This document shows, piece by piece, positions 8,912-18,562 of a stretch of DNA of 64,000 bases; position 1 is the first letter of the stretch, and every line of letters starts with the position of its first letter. Under the pieces are notes generated by a model that was given only the letters and a program-made list of their open reading frames with translations, ran no database searches and was not told where the DNA came from. The translations under genes were made by a program, and so were the position numbers. Source of the DNA: Sphingomonas sp. CBMAI 2297 (lineage in GTDB: Bacteria > Pseudomonadota > Alphaproteobacteria > Sphingomonadales > Sphingomonadaceae); contig NZ_JAPDIR010000004.1 in NCBI RefSeq assembly GCF_029870595.1, positions 248,001 to 312,000 of the forward strand. The letters are read 5' to 3'.

Positions 8912-11067
8912 GACGGAAAGAGAAGGGCGATCCGGGCCGAAAGCGAGGGATTTCGTGTCCCGACAGCAGGAATTGCATCCGGCACATGGAATGGCTGCAC
9001 CCTGGGCGGGTCGATCCAGGGATGCCGGCTCGCCCCGCGCACCATCGTCACGCGCCCGCCGGCAAAGGCGATCGCCACCCCGCCGGTCTTCGCCAGCGCC
9101 GGCCGGTCGAGCTTGAGCCAGCGCGGAGTGCAGGCAGCCGGCAGGCGGCGGTCGCTGATCATCACGTCGACGCTGCGGCACAGCGCCGTGAATTCGGCCC
9201 AGGGCAAGGCATAGCCGCTTCGTGTCGCCGCCACGCGCCAGACGCGGCCGCCGGCCCGATGCTCGATCATGCACAGGTCCAGGCTGCACCGCGCACCCGG
9301 CTGGTCGGCGAGCGCGACCGGCTCGGCATCCGATCCGCCCGTCTCGGCCAGCATGTCGCGGGTATAGTCGCCCGCCCGGTCGCGCAGCAGGGCCATGCCC
9401 CCATCGGGCATGCGGATCGCGAGATGCCGCCCGTCGCCGGTGACGATCAGGTCGGGCGCGGGCGTGGCGAGCATCCAGGCCAGGCCGATCGCCAGCGGCG
9501 CCATGCCCGCCCAGCGCGCGCCGGTGCGCCACAGCGCCAGCCACAGGCCGCCCGCCGCCATCAGCGCGAAGGCGCCCCGCGGCATGGCCGGCAGCGCCGC
9601 CACCGCGCCCGGCGCCGCGGCGGTGGTCCTCGCCAGCCAGAGCAGCAGGTCGAGCGTCCGCGCAGTGAGCCACCAGGCGGGATCGCCGAGCCCGACCAGG
9701 TCGAGCAGCAGCGCCAGCGCCTCGATCGGCATGATCACGAAGGTGGTGAGCGGGATGGCGACGATGTTGGCGAGCGCGCCGTAGAGCCCGGCCTGATGGA
9801 AATGGAACAGCCCGATCGGCATCAGCGCCAGCTCGACCACGACCCCGGTGAGCAGCAGCGCGCCGGCACCGCGCAGCAGCGCCGCCGCCCGGCCTTCCTC
9901 GCGCTTGCCGAACCAGCGGTGCATGCGCGGGCTCTCGTGCAGCGCGACGATCGCGGTGACCGCGGCGAAGCTCAGCTGGAAACTGGCTCCCGCCAGCACT
10001 TCGGGCCAGAGCAGCAGCACGAGCAGCGCCCCCGCCGCGACGAGCCGCAGCGTGATCGCCTCGCGCCCCAGGCTGAGCGCCAGCAGCACCAGCAGCGCGG
10101 CGACACAGGAGCGGATCGTCGGCACCTCGGCGCCGGTGAGCCAGGTATAGCCGATCGCCGCCAGCGCCCCCGCGCCGGCCGCGACCAGCGGCAGCCGCCA
10201 GCGCAGCGCCAGCGTGGGGCTGAGGGCGAGCAGCTTCAGCACCAGCAGCATCGCCGCCGCGGTCACCGCCGTCACGTGCAGCCCGCTCACCGAAAGCAGA
10301 TGCGCCAGGCCCGAGCGCTGCATCGCCTCGACATCGGCTTCGGCGATCGCGCCTTCGTCGCCCGTGGCGAGCGCCGAGGCGATGCCGCCGCCGCTGCCGG
10401 GGATGCGCGACTGGATATGCGCCGAGAGCGCGGCGCGCAGGCCTCCGCCCGATGCTTCGGCCGGCGTCACCACCGTCACCGGGGCAAAGCCCTTGCCCGT
10501 CGCCCCCAGGCCGTTGAACCAGGCGGCGCGGGCAAAGTCATACCCGCCCGGCACCGACGCGCCGGCGGGCGGCATCAGCCGCGCCCGCAGCCGCACCACC
10601 GCGCCGCGCGCCACCCCTTGGGGCACATCCTTCGCCGCCAGGTTCACGCGCACCCGGGGCGGCAGGTCGCGCCGCTCCGGCAGCAAAGTCACCCGCACCA
10701 GCGCCCGTGCCGGCAAGGGTTCGACCGCCGCCACCCGGCCGGTGATCTCCACCACCGCGGGCCGCGCCAGCACCGGCGCCGCGACGCGCTCCGCCCGCCA
10801 CCAGATCAGCGCGCACCCGGCCGCCAGGGCAAGCCCGCCGAGCAGCAGCACCCGCCCCAGCCGCCCCGGCAGTGCCAGGCCGAGCAGCGCCACCGCGCCC
10901 GCCGCGAGCAGGAAGGCGATCCAGCGCGTCAGGTCGGGAAGCAGGAGCCAGGCGGTGATCCCGCCCCCCAGCGCCACCGGCAGCCAGAGCGGCAGCTGCG
11001 CGCGTTCCGCCTCGAGCCAGCGCTCGATCGCCTCCCCTGTCTGGCGGAACAGCGCCGCGCCCCCCAT
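8908..11067 (-). CDS. comEC: ComEC/Rec2-family DNA-uptake channel protein
   Basis: ComEC forms the inner-membrane channel for single-stranded DNA during natural transformation. The 719-residue product has an OB-like N-terminal soluble region and the competence core with HLLSVSGLHVTAVTAAAMLL and PTIRSCVAALLVLLAL inside many membrane helices. Its C-terminal part keeps the beta-lactamase-like outline (VTGDGRHLAIRMPDGG) but no HxHxDH metal motif, so nuclease activity there is unlikely. The ATG at 11067 is my choice; ATGs at 11103 and beyond would overlap gltX. It is divergent from gltX with only about 19 bp between starts. Confidence 0.88.
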   Translation of the reverse strand: MGGAALFRQTGEAIERWLEAERAQLPLWLPVALGGGITAWLLLPDLTRWIAFLLAAGAVALLGLALPGRLGRVLLLGGLALAAGCALIWWRAERVAAPVLARPAVVEITGRVAAVEPLPARALVRVTLLPERRDLPPRVRVNLAAKDVPQGVARGAVVRLRARLMPPAGASVPGGYDFARAAWFNGLGATGKGFAPVTVVTPAEASGGGLRAALSAHIQSRIPGSGGGIASALATGDEGAIAEADVEAMQRSGLAHLLSVSGLHVTAVTAAAMLLVLKLLALSPTLALRWRLPLVAAGAGALAAIGYTWLTGAEVPTIRSCVAALLVLLALSLGREAITLRLVAAGALLVLLLWPEVLAGASFQLSFAAVTAIVALHESPRMHRWFGKREEGRAAALLRGAGALLLTGVVVELALMPIGLFHFHQAGLYGALANIVAIPLTTFVIMPIEALALLLDLVGLGDPAWWLTARTLDLLLWLARTTAAAPGAVAALPAMPRGAFALMAAGGLWLALWRTGARWAGMAPLAIGLAWMLATPAPDLIVTGDGRHLAIRMPDGGMALLRDRAGDYTRDMLAETGGSDAEPVALADQPGARCSLDLCMIEHRAGGRVWRVAATRSGYALPWAEFTALCRSVDVMISDRRLPAACTPRWLKLDRPALAKTGGVAIAFAGGRVTMVRGASRHPWIDPPRVQPFHVPDAIPAVGTRNPSLSARIALLFPS

Positions 11068-11086
11068 TTGAAGGGAGGAAAACCCC

Positions 11087-12574
11087 GTGCTAGGGGCGCC
11101 CATGGCGGCTGAATGGGCCATCGAAAATCTAGTCTGGGAGCAAGCGCGGTTGGGCGCAACATCTGATACGGGTGCGAAACGGGTCGTCACGCGGTTCGCG
11201 CCGTCGCCTACGGGTTTCCTCCACATCGGCGGTGCGCGCACCGCCCTGTTCAACCTGCTGTTCGCCCGTCACCATGGCGGCAAGTTCCTGCTGCGCATCG
11301 AGGATACCGATCGCGCGCGCTCGACCGAGCCGGCGATCGCCGCGATCCTCGACGGGATGCGCTGGCTGAACCTCGATTGGGACGGCGAGGAGGTCTATCA
11401 GTTCGCCCGCGCCGAGCGGCACGCCGAAGTCGCGCGCGCGATGCTCGCGAGCGGCCATGCCTATAAATGCTTCGCCACGGCCGAGGAGCTGGAGGCGATG
11501 CGCGCCGAGCAGAAGGCGAACAAGCAGCCGCTGCGCTATGACGGCCGCTGGCGCGACCGCGACCCCGCGGAGGGCGGCAACGCGCCCTATGTCATCCGCC
11601 TGAAGGCGCCGCGGGAAGGCGCGGTGACGATCGAGGATCACGTCCAGGGGCCGGTCACGGTCAACAACAGCGAGCTGGACGATCTCGTCCTGCTCCGCTC
11701 GGACGGCACGCCGACCTATATGCTCGCGGTGGTGGTCGACGATCACGACATGGGCGTGACGCACGTGATCCGCGGCGACGACCACCTGAACAACGCCTTC
11801 CGCCAGCTGCCGATCTATCGCGCGATGGCGTGGGAAGAGCCCGAATACGCGCACATCCCGCTGATCTTCAATCCCGACGGCACCAAGATGTCGAAGCGCA
11901 AGAACGCCGTGGCGGTCGACGAATATCGCGACCAGCTCGGCATCCTGCCCGAGGCGCTGGGCAATTATCTGCTCCGCCTCGGCTGGGGGCATGGCGACGA
12001 CGAGATCATCAGCCGCGAGCAGGCGATCCAATGGTTCGAGCTGTCCGGCGTCGGCAAGTCGCCTTCCCGCTTCGACCTCAAGAAGCTGGAGAATCTCAAC
12101 GGCCATTACATCCGCGCCGCGGACGATGATCGCCTCGCCGATCTGGTGGCCGCGCGAATCGGTTTCGAACTTTCGGAATCGCAGCGGGATCTTCTGCGCC
12201 GCAGCATGGCCGCGCTGAAGCCGCGCGCCGCGAATCTCCTCGAATTGGCAGACGGAGCGGCCTTCCTGTTTCGCACTCGCCCACTGGAATTGGACGACGG
12301 TGCCCAGGCTCTGCTAGAGGGCGACGCGCGGGCGCTGCTGGCCCAGCTCCACGCCGCGCTTGACGGCGTGGAAAGCTGGGATACGGAAGCGCTCGAAGCG
12401 GCGGTACGCACCGTTGCGGAAGATGCGGGTGTCAAGCTCGGTGCGGCCGCGCAGCCTTTGCGCGCGGCGCTCACCGGGCGCCGGACGTCCCCGGGCATCT
12501 TCGACGTCCTGGCTCTGCTGGGGCGCGAGGAAAGCCTGGCCCGTATCGCTGATCAGATGACCGTGCCGGCCTGA
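11087..12574 (+). CDS. gltX: Glutamate--tRNA ligase
   Basis: The class I synthetase charges tRNA-Glu. The family core begins with [20 protein letters not shown] (the HIGH-type motif). The [11 protein letters not shown] signature follows in the catalytic domain, and the alpha-helical anticodon-binding domain makes up the last third. The GTG at 11087 is 8 bp after a strong GGGAGG site, which gives a 495-residue protein with about 30 residues before the conserved core. A shorter start inside those residues cannot be excluded. Confidence 0.95.
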   Translation: MLGAPMAAEWAIENLVWEQARLGATSDTGAKRVVTRFAPSPTGFLHIGGARTALFNLLFARHHGGKFLLRIEDTDRARSTEPAIAAILDGMRWLNLDWDGEEVYQFARAERHAEVARAMLASGHAYKCFATAEELEAMRAEQKANKQPLRYDGRWRDRDPAEGGNAPYVIRLKAPREGAVTIEDHVQGPVTVNNSELDDLVLLRSDGTPTYMLAVVVDDHDMGVTHVIRGDDHLNNAFRQLPIYRAMAWEEPEYAHIPLIFNPDGTKMSKRKNAVAVDEYRDQLGILPEALGNYLLRLGWGHGDDEIISREQAIQWFELSGVGKSPSRFDLKKLENLNGHYIRAADDDRLADLVAARIGFELSESQRDLLRRSMAALKPRAANLLELADGAAFLFRTRPLELDDGAQALLEGDARALLAQLHAALDGVESWDTEALEAAVRTVAEDAGVKLGAAAQPLRAALTGRRTSPGIFDVLALLGREESLARIADQMTVPA

Positions 12575-12607
12575 TTCCAGGTCCGGCCCAAAGATAGGAC
12601 GACGTTT

Positions 12608-13891
12608 ATGAGCGATACCGCGAAGCTGCAGGTTCCGGGGAAGGATGTCGAGTATCCGGTCCTGTCGGGCAGCGTCGGACCGGACGTCATCGACATCCGC
12701 AAGCTCTATGGCCAGACCGGCATGTTCACCTACGACCCTGGCTTCACCTCGACGGCGTCGTGCGAATCGGGCCTGACCTATATCGATGGCGACGAGGGCG
12801 TGCTGCTCCACCGCGGCTATCCGATCGGCCAGCTCGCCGAGCAGTCGAGCTTCATGGAGGTCAGCTACCTCCTGCTGAACGGCGAGCTTCCCTCGCAGGA
12901 CGAGCTCGACAAGTTCAGCCACACGATCACGCGCCACACCATGCTGCACGAGCAGCTGGCGACCTTCTATCGCGGTTTCCGCCGCGACGCGCACCCGATG
13001 GCGGTGATGTGCGGCGTGGTCGGCGCGCTTTCGGCCTTCTATCACGATTCGACCGACATCACCGATCCGCAGCAGCGCATGATCGCGTCGCACCGCCTGA
13101 TCGCCAAGATGCCGACGATCGCGGCGATGGCCTATAAGTACAGCGTCGGCCAGCCGTTCCTCTATCCGCAGAACGACCTGAGCTACACCGGCAACTTCCT
13201 GCGCATGACCTTCGGCGTGCCGGCCGAGCCCTATGAAGTGAACCCGGTCGTCGAGAAGGCGCTGGACCGCATCTTCATCCTCCACGCCGATCACGAGCAG
13301 AACGCCTCGACCTCGACCGTGCGCCTCGCCGGCTCGTCGGGCGCCAATCCCTTTGCCTGCATCGCGGCGGGCATCGCCTGCCTGTGGGGCCCGGCGCATG
13401 GCGGCGCCAACGAGGCGGCGCTCAACATGCTGCGCGAGATCGGCCGTCCGGAGCGCATCCCCGAATATATCGCCCGCGCCAAGGACAAGAACGATCCGTT
13501 CCGCCTGATGGGCTTCGGCCACCGCGTCTACAAGAACTACGATCCGCGCGCGACCGTGATGCAGAAGACGGTGCGCGAGGTGTTCGACGCGCTCAAGGTC
13601 AACGACCCGGTGTTCGAAGTGGCGCTGCAGCTCGAGGAAATGGCGCTCAACGACCCCTATTTCATCGAGAAGAAGCTCTTCCCGAACGTCGACTTCTATT
13701 CGGGCGTGATCCTCTCGGCGATCGGCTTCCCGACCACCATGTTCACCGCGCTGTTCGCGCTGGCCCGCACCGTGGGCTGGGTGGCGCAGTGGAACGAGAT
13801 GATCTCGGACCCCGAGCAGAAGATCGGCCGTCCGCGCCAGCTCTACACCGGCCCCGTGCAGCGCGACTACGTGCCCGTCGGCCAGCGCTGA
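12608..13891 (+). CDS. gltA: Citrate synthase
   Basis: It condenses acetyl-CoA with oxaloacetate at the entry of the TCA cycle. The 427-residue, bacterial type II (hexameric) enzyme shows [20 protein letters not shown] with the catalytic His, [12 protein letters not shown] with a second His, [14 protein letters not shown], and [10 protein letters not shown] with the catalytic Asp. A GATAGGACGACG ribosome region precedes the ATG. It lies 33 bp downstream of gltX in the same direction. Confidence 0.97.
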   Translation: MSDTAKLQVPGKDVEYPVLSGSVGPDVIDIRKLYGQTGMFTYDPGFTSTASCESGLTYIDGDEGVLLHRGYPIGQLAEQSSFMEVSYLLLNGELPSQDELDKFSHTITRHTMLHEQLATFYRGFRRDAHPMAVMCGVVGALSAFYHDSTDITDPQQRMIASHRLIAKMPTIAAMAYKYSVGQPFLYPQNDLSYTGNFLRMTFGVPAEPYEVNPVVEKALDRIFILHADHEQNASTSTVRLAGSSGANPFACIAAGIACLWGPAHGGANEAALNMLREIGRPERIPEYIARAKDKNDPFRLMGFGHRVYKNYDPRATVMQKTVREVFDALKVNDPVFEVALQLEEMALNDPYFIEKKLFPNVDFYSGVILSAIGFPTTMFTALFALARTVGWVAQWNEMISDPEQKIGRPRQLYTGPVQRDYVPVGQR

Positions 13892-13991
13892 GGCACCTTC
13901 CCGATTATCGGCCCGATTTCGCCGTCCCTGCCTTCGCGGGGGCGGCGATTTCGGTTAAGGCGCTCCTGACCATCACCAGGGAGCCGCCGGA

Positions 13992-14240
13992 ATGCGCCAG
14001 ACCATCCTGATCCTTGCCGGCATGCTCGGCATCATCGCCGGCCTGGTGTTCCTGCTCCAGGGCCTCGGCATTCTCCATCTGCCCGCCGACAGCCCGATGA
14101 TCGGCAGCCGGACCTGGGCGATCCGCGGCGGCATCATCGCCGTGCTGAGCGCGATCCTGGTCGGCGGCGTCCGCCTCGTCCCCACCAGCGCCGAACGCAA
14201 GGCTGCCCGCCGGGCCGAGCGCGAGGAGCGCCAACCTTAA
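13992..14240 (+). CDS. Small two-helix inner-membrane protein
   Basis: The 82-residue protein has two clear membrane helices (about 4-26 and 44-64) separated by a short loop with a PMIGSRTWA segment, and ends in a very basic tail (SAERKAARRAEREER). An AGGGAG-containing site precedes the ATG. The positive-inside rule places the tail in the cytoplasm. I do not recognise a characterised family. Confidence 0.75.
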   Translation: MRQTILILAGMLGIIAGLVFLLQGLGILHLPADSPMIGSRTWAIRGGIIAVLSAILVGGVRLVPTSAERKAARRAEREERQP

Positions 14241-14327
14241 CCGCAGCATACCAACGGGTTCAGCAACGCGACTCAATCGCTTCTCTATCGTTCTGCCCAT
14301 GCGGGAAGAGAGGAATGGAGAACCGAA

Positions 14328-14630
14328 ATGTACCTTGCCAAGCTGATTGCCGCGGCCGCGCTCGCCACCGTCGGCGTCGCCAGCGCCGCCACGCCGGCTG
14401 CTGCCGCACCGGTGCCCACCACCAGCGTGATCGCGCTGGCGGCCGCCGCGCCCGCGGCGCAGGACTGGCGCTATCGGGATCGTGATCGCCGCCACTGGAA
14501 CCGCGACCGCCGCCATTGGGATCGCGGCCGCCATCGCGGCTGGGATCGCGGCCGCTATCATCGCGGCAATCGCTATTGCCGCACCGAATGGCGCCATCAT
14601 CGCCGCGTGACGGTCTGCTATCGCCGCTGA
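14328..14630 (+). CDS. Small secreted Arg/His/Trp-rich repeat protein
   Basis: A signal peptide (MYLAKLIAAAALATVGVASA) is followed by an Ala-rich linker and then a strongly basic repeat region, RDRRHWNRDRRHWDRGRHR and onward, ending with two Cys residues near the C-terminus. Length is 100 residues. The GGAATGGAGAACC region serves as ribosome site. The composition suggests binding to nucleic acid, polysaccharide or metal in the periplasm, but no function is assigned. Confidence 0.7.
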   Translation: MYLAKLIAAAALATVGVASAATPAAAAPVPTTSVIALAAAAPAAQDWRYRDRDRRHWNRDRRHWDRGRHRGWDRGRYHRGNRYCRTEWRHHRRVTVCYRR

Positions 14631-14679
14631 GCGGGCCTGAGGAGGCCGCTGGGGCGTCCGCCGGGTTCCGGCGGGCGCC

Positions 14680-16077
14680 CTATTGCCGGATCGGCATGCT
14701 GAACACGAAGCGGGCGCCCTGCCCCGGCGCGCTGTCCACCACCAGGTCGCCGCCCATCGCCCGGGCAAGCCGGCGGGCGATGTAGAGGCCCAGCCCCGAT
14801 CCGCCCGGCTCGCTCGGATCGACGCGGCCGAACTTCTCGAAGATCTTCTCCTGATCGGCATGGGCGATGCCCTTGCCCTGATCGGCGACGATCACATGGC
14901 CGCGCGCCTCGTCGCGCTCCAGCCGGATCCACACCATCCCGCCCTGCGGCGAATAGCGCACCGCGTTGCCGATCAGGTTGACCAGCACCTGCAGCGCGCG
15001 GCGAAACTCGCCCCGCACCGGAATGCTCTCGTCCATCGACGGCCGGTCGATCCGCACCTCGGCCTGGGCGGCGCGCACCGCCAGCAGCCCGGCGGCGCGG
15101 CGCGCGACATCGGCCAGGTCGATCTCCTCGTCCGCCGTGCCGAAATCGTCGCGCTCGATCGCCTGCAGGTCGACCAGATCGTCGACCAGCCCGAGCAGGT
15201 GCCGCCCGGCATTGGCGATGTCGCTCGCATATTCGGCATAATCGGGCTTGAGCGGCCCCTCGGTCTGCGCGCTGATCGAATCGGCATTGGCAATGATCTT
15301 GCCGAGCGGCCCGCGCAGCGCCCGGTCGAGCCGCTGGCTGAACGAATCGGGGAAGCCGCCAAAGGGCACCGCGGCGGCAGGCACCGGCGCATCCACCTTG
15401 GGCGCGGCCGGCATCGCCTGGTCGAGCATGTGCGCCGCCCCGACAAAGCCGGCGAAGCGGCCGCCCGGATCGGCGCGCGGCGTGGCCGCCAGGCGCACCA
15501 TCCGGCCGGTGCCGCGCAGCTCGGCCTTCTGCCCGTCGAACCGGCCCTGGGCCGCCACCGCCGAAAGGATCGGCAATTCGCCGGCCTCGTCCTGTTCGAG
15601 CCGGAACAGCCGGGTGAGCGGCTGGCCCAGCATCATCGAGCTGTCGAACCCGTAGCGCGCGCCCGCCTCGATCGAGAGGAAGGTGATGCGCAGCGACGCG
15701 TCGGTCTCCCACAGCCAGTCGGCCGCCGAGCGGAAGAAATCGCCGTCGCGCTCGGGCTCGCCCGCCGGCGCGCGCCAGCCCGGCCGCAGCCGCCAGCCGC
15801 TGACCTCGAGGCGCACGCCGCCCTGCTCGGGCTCGGCCCGCACCCACAATTCCAGATCGTCCTCGCCGTCCGCCGCGATGACGTTGCGCGAGATGGCGAT
15901 GCCCAGCCGCTGCGAGAGCCGCGCCAGGGTGGCGATCTGGGGCACCGCGAGCGGCGCGCCGATCATGCCGCCGGCGCGCATGTTGAGCTCGAACAGCCGC
16001 GCCTCGGCATCGATCAGCCGCCCCTCGGCGTCCAGCCGGGCGATCGACAGCGGCAGCGTGGGATCGATCACGTTCAT
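14680..16077 (-). CDS. PAS-containing sensor kinase lacking the phosphoacceptor histidine
   Basis: The 465-residue protein has no membrane helix. A PAS-like region lies at about 110-230, followed by a HisKA-like helix and an HATPase_c domain. The ATP site is intact: N box LVNLIGNAVRYSPQGG, G1 VADQGKGI, G2 GGSGLGLYIARRL. In the dimerisation helix the usual SHELRTPL box reads DRALRGPL, so Arg252 replaces the histidine. It may be a regulatory pseudokinase or phosphorylate elsewhere. The start overlaps the stop of the DUF2336 gene by 4 bp, so the pair probably works together. Confidence 0.82.
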   Translation of the reverse strand: MNVIDPTLPLSIARLDAEGRLIDAEARLFELNMRAGGMIGAPLAVPQIATLARLSQRLGIAISRNVIAADGEDDLELWVRAEPEQGGVRLEVSGWRLRPGWRAPAGEPERDGDFFRSAADWLWETDASLRITFLSIEAGARYGFDSSMMLGQPLTRLFRLEQDEAGELPILSAVAAQGRFDGQKAELRGTGRMVRLAATPRADPGGRFAGFVGAAHMLDQAMPAAPKVDAPVPAAAVPFGGFPDSFSQRLDRALRGPLGKIIANADSISAQTEGPLKPDYAEYASDIANAGRHLLGLVDDLVDLQAIERDDFGTADEEIDLADVARRAAGLLAVRAAQAEVRIDRPSMDESIPVRGEFRRALQVLVNLIGNAVRYSPQGGMVWIRLERDEARGHVIVADQGKGIAHADQEKIFEKFGRVDPSEPGGSGLGLYIARRLARAMGGDLVVDSAPGQGARFVFSMPIRQ

Positions 16078-17174
16078 TTCGCCCCTCCCCGCTGCAAGGC
16101 GATCCGGGCCGCGCGATAATCGGGATCGAGGCGAAGCGGCGCCAGCGCGTTGCGCGCCTCGCCCGGTGCGATCGCGGCGATGGAATCGAGCGTGTCGGCG
16201 AATTTCTCCAGGTCGCGCCGCGGATCCGCCTCGCTCAGCGCATAGCCGATCTGGGCGACGCCCTCCCGGCCGATCTCGAGCGCGCGCAGCGCCAGCCACA
16301 GCCGTTCGGCGGCGGGATCGAGCACGAGATCGCGGGCAAGCGCATAGGGCACGCCCATCGCATGGGCGAGCAGCGCGATGAACAGCACCACCCGCCGGTC
16401 CCCCAGCGATTCGACGAGCATGCCCGAAAGCTCGCCCGGCTGGGCGTCGATCGCCGCGGCGAAGCGCATCGCGGCGGCCTCGAGCCGATCGCCCTCGTCA
16501 TACGCGGCAAGGCTGCGCTGGGCCGCTTCGCAAAGCGCCCGGTCGAGCGCCTCGTTGATGCCCTCCACCCCTTCGCGGAGCGCGGCGGCCGTCCACCACA
16601 CCAGCTTGTGATGCAGCTCGGCGGGCAGCTCGGTCTGGAATTGTCCCACTTCGGGACTCGTCCTGCGGCGACTTTCGGCGATCAGTACCGCCATGGCACT
16701 GGCGGCGACCACCCGATCGGGATGCTGGACGAATCGGTTGATCAGGCTGGGCCGCTCGGGATCGTCCGGCGCGCTCATCGGCAGCGCCGTGCCCAGCATC
16801 TCCTGGCGCACCCGGGCGATCAGCTCGGCCATCAGCTCGCCGTCGCGCAGCAGGCCCGAGGACCATAGCCGGGCGAGCACGGCGGTGCCCGGCTCGATCA
16901 GCGCGCCGACCAGCTCGGCCTCGCCGCGTCCGGTGAGCAGGCGCACCGCGTGCTCGCGAATCTCGCCCTCCACCGTCTCCACGAGCCCGCGGAGCAGCGC
17001 GGCCAGGCCTGCGCGGCTATGCTCGTCGAGCCGTGCCTCCTCGGGCAGGAAGAAATCTTCGACCGCGATCATCAGCCCCTTATAGGCGCGCAGCTCCGCA
17101 GCCGCCGCGCGTGCGAGCAGCTCCCGAGCGCCAACGGCCGAGCCATCGCGCATGCCGACGGGATTATCCGACAT
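16074..17174 (-). CDS. DUF2336-family protein
   Basis: The protein is helical throughout, 366 residues, with HEAT-like repeats and the pattern of the alphaproteobacterial DUF2336 family, for example LARLWSSGLLRDGELMAELI and RPSLINRFVQHPDRVVAASAM. DUF2336 proteins are often found next to PAS kinases and PilZ proteins and are thought to be signalling partners, but their biochemistry is not established. The ATG at 17174 is preferred to a TTG three codons upstream. It is the first gene of a two-gene operon with the kinase-like gene. Confidence 0.75.
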   Translation of the reverse strand: MSDNPVGMRDGSAVGARELLARAAAAELRAYKGLMIAVEDFFLPEEARLDEHSRAGLAALLRGLVETVEGEIREHAVRLLTGRGEAELVGALIEPGTAVLARLWSSGLLRDGELMAELIARVRQEMLGTALPMSAPDDPERPSLINRFVQHPDRVVAASAMAVLIAESRRRTSPEVGQFQTELPAELHHKLVWWTAAALREGVEGINEALDRALCEAAQRSLAAYDEGDRLEAAAMRFAAAIDAQPGELSGMLVESLGDRRVVLFIALLAHAMGVPYALARDLVLDPAAERLWLALRALEIGREGVAQIGYALSEADPRRDLEKFADTLDSIAAIAPGEARNALAPLRLDPDYRAARIALQRGGAK

Positions 17175-17210
17175 CGACCTCAAGCTAGCGGAAATGTCCT
17201 TAAGACGAGA

Positions 17211-18386
17211 CTAAGCTTTTTCGCGTGCGCCCTCAACCGCCGCGGCGAGCGTCGCGAAGGAATATATCGCAGCCGCAGCAAGGCCGATCGTGGCGAATCC
17301 GGCCAGCGCGAACGGGGTCAGGATGAGCAGATGCGCCGACGGGCTGGCCCACCAGCGCTTCGGCCGGGAAGGCGCCCGCTCGACGAGCAACTGGGCGGCC
17401 ATGGCCACCAGGGCGAGTACGGGCGGCGTGGTGTTGGCCGTGGCGGCGAACTCTCCCCAGCCGATGAGCAGCGCGACCAGGGCGAACAGCGCGAAGATCG
17501 CCCATTCGAGCAGGCGCGCCCGCTTGTCCTCGCCACGCAGCACCGCCATCGCCGCGCCGGTGGCCAGCGTCGCGGTGCCGGCCAGCGCGGTGACGGTGCC
17601 CGCCCCCGGCCAGCGCATCGCGGTAAGGACGAGCGCCAGCGCGGCGATCGCGCCGCCGGCGACGCTCACCGTCCAGCCGGGCACGTTGCGGCCGACCAGC
17701 TCGGGCAGCGCGATCCGCGCGGCGCGAGTGAATATCCAGCGGTCCGCCCAGTCGGTGCGGCGCTCGGTGAGCGCGGCGAGCACGCCGGTGTTGCGCGCCG
17801 CCAGCCCCTCGACGCTGCGCTCCACCGCATGGCCGCTCTTGAGCCAGCCCGCGGTGAGCGGCACATGCTCGGCGCCCGACTGGGCGGCGACGCGCAGCAG
17901 CGCCGACTGGAAGTCGTAATCCTCGGGCATCTGCGCGATCTGGGCGAGCTGCTCCACGGTGATCCGGGCGACGCCGGCCCAGCTGTCGCGCATGTCGAGC
18001 CGCTCGATCGCGGCGGGCGACGCCGGATCGTCGGTGACGAGCAGCGCCTCGCCGCTCGTCGTCGCCATCTTGTCCATCACCGGATCGGTGGTGACCAGCC
18101 CATCGGCCATCACCAGCACCTGCGCGCCGGGCGCGATCTTCTCGGCGGCTTCCTCGGCCGAGCGGACGATCTCGATCCGAGGATGGCGCTTGGCGGCGCG
18201 GTTGACCGCGGTGAGCAGGGCCGGCGTCATCTTGCCCACCGCGACGAGCACCTGCTCGGCCCCGGCGCCGAACAGCAGCCGCGCCTGATATTCGAGCAGG
18301 GTCATCCCGCCAAAGGGCAGTGTCGCCATCAGCGTCCCCGGCCGGCCTTCGGCCTCCTCGACTGCGAATATGAGCCCCGCGAGCAT
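17211..18386 (-). CDS. Membrane protein with N-terminal nucleotidyltransferase-like domain
   Basis: Residues 1 to about 140 (LIFAVEEAEGRPGTLMATLPFGGMTLLEYQARLLFGAGAEQVLVAVG, then GAQVLVMADGLV) resemble a sugar-phosphate nucleotidyltransferase Rossmann fold, but the usual GGxGTR nucleotide loop is not visible. The C-terminal half has about five or six membrane helices. The arrangement recalls enzymes of CDP-inositol or phospholipid head-group synthesis. No CDP-alcohol phosphotransferase motif (DGx2ARx8Gx3Dx3D) is present, so the reaction is unknown. The ATG at 18386 is preferred to a TTG at 18422. Confidence 0.65.
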   Translation of the reverse strand: MLAGLIFAVEEAEGRPGTLMATLPFGGMTLLEYQARLLFGAGAEQVLVAVGKMTPALLTAVNRAAKRHPRIEIVRSAEEAAEKIAPGAQVLVMADGLVTTDPVMDKMATTSGEALLVTDDPASPAAIERLDMRDSWAGVARITVEQLAQIAQMPEDYDFQSALLRVAAQSGAEHVPLTAGWLKSGHAVERSVEGLAARNTGVLAALTERRTDWADRWIFTRAARIALPELVGRNVPGWTVSVAGGAIAALALVLTAMRWPGAGTVTALAGTATLATGAAMAVLRGEDKRARLLEWAIFALFALVALLIGWGEFAATANTTPPVLALVAMAAQLLVERAPSRPKRWWASPSAHLLILTPFALAGFATIGLAAAAIYSFATLAAAVEGAREKA

Positions 18387-18434
18387 CCTGGGGTGGTTAA
18401 GGGGTTCATGCACGACAATCAAATCCCGCTGCTT

Positions 18435-18555
18435 CCCCTCCCTGCAAGGGAGGGGTTAGGGGTGGGTGGAGGCTTGGCGATACTGCCGATGCCACGCATG
18501 CTTCACCGTATCGCGGTCAAACACCCACCCCCAACCCCTCCCTTCCAGGGAGGGG
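18435..18555. repeat. Inverted doublet of CCCCTCCCT palindromes (BIME-like)
   Basis: Two perfect 9-bp hairpins, CCCCTCCCT-GCA-AGGGAGGGG (18435-18455) and CCCCTCCCT-TCC-AGGGAGGGG (18535-18555), lie in opposite orientation. The flanks mirror each other too (GGTTAGGGGTGGGTGG after the first, CACCCACCCCCAACC before the second), so the whole 121 bp could fold into one long stem. It fills the gap between two - strand genes. Confidence 0.7.
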
Positions 18556-18562
18556 AGTGGAG

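Noticed and set aside
11067..11253. Longer N-terminus for ComEC starting inside gltX
   Set aside because: The extra 62 codons are antisense to the conserved start of gltX and have no coding character; the ATG at 11067 is sufficient.
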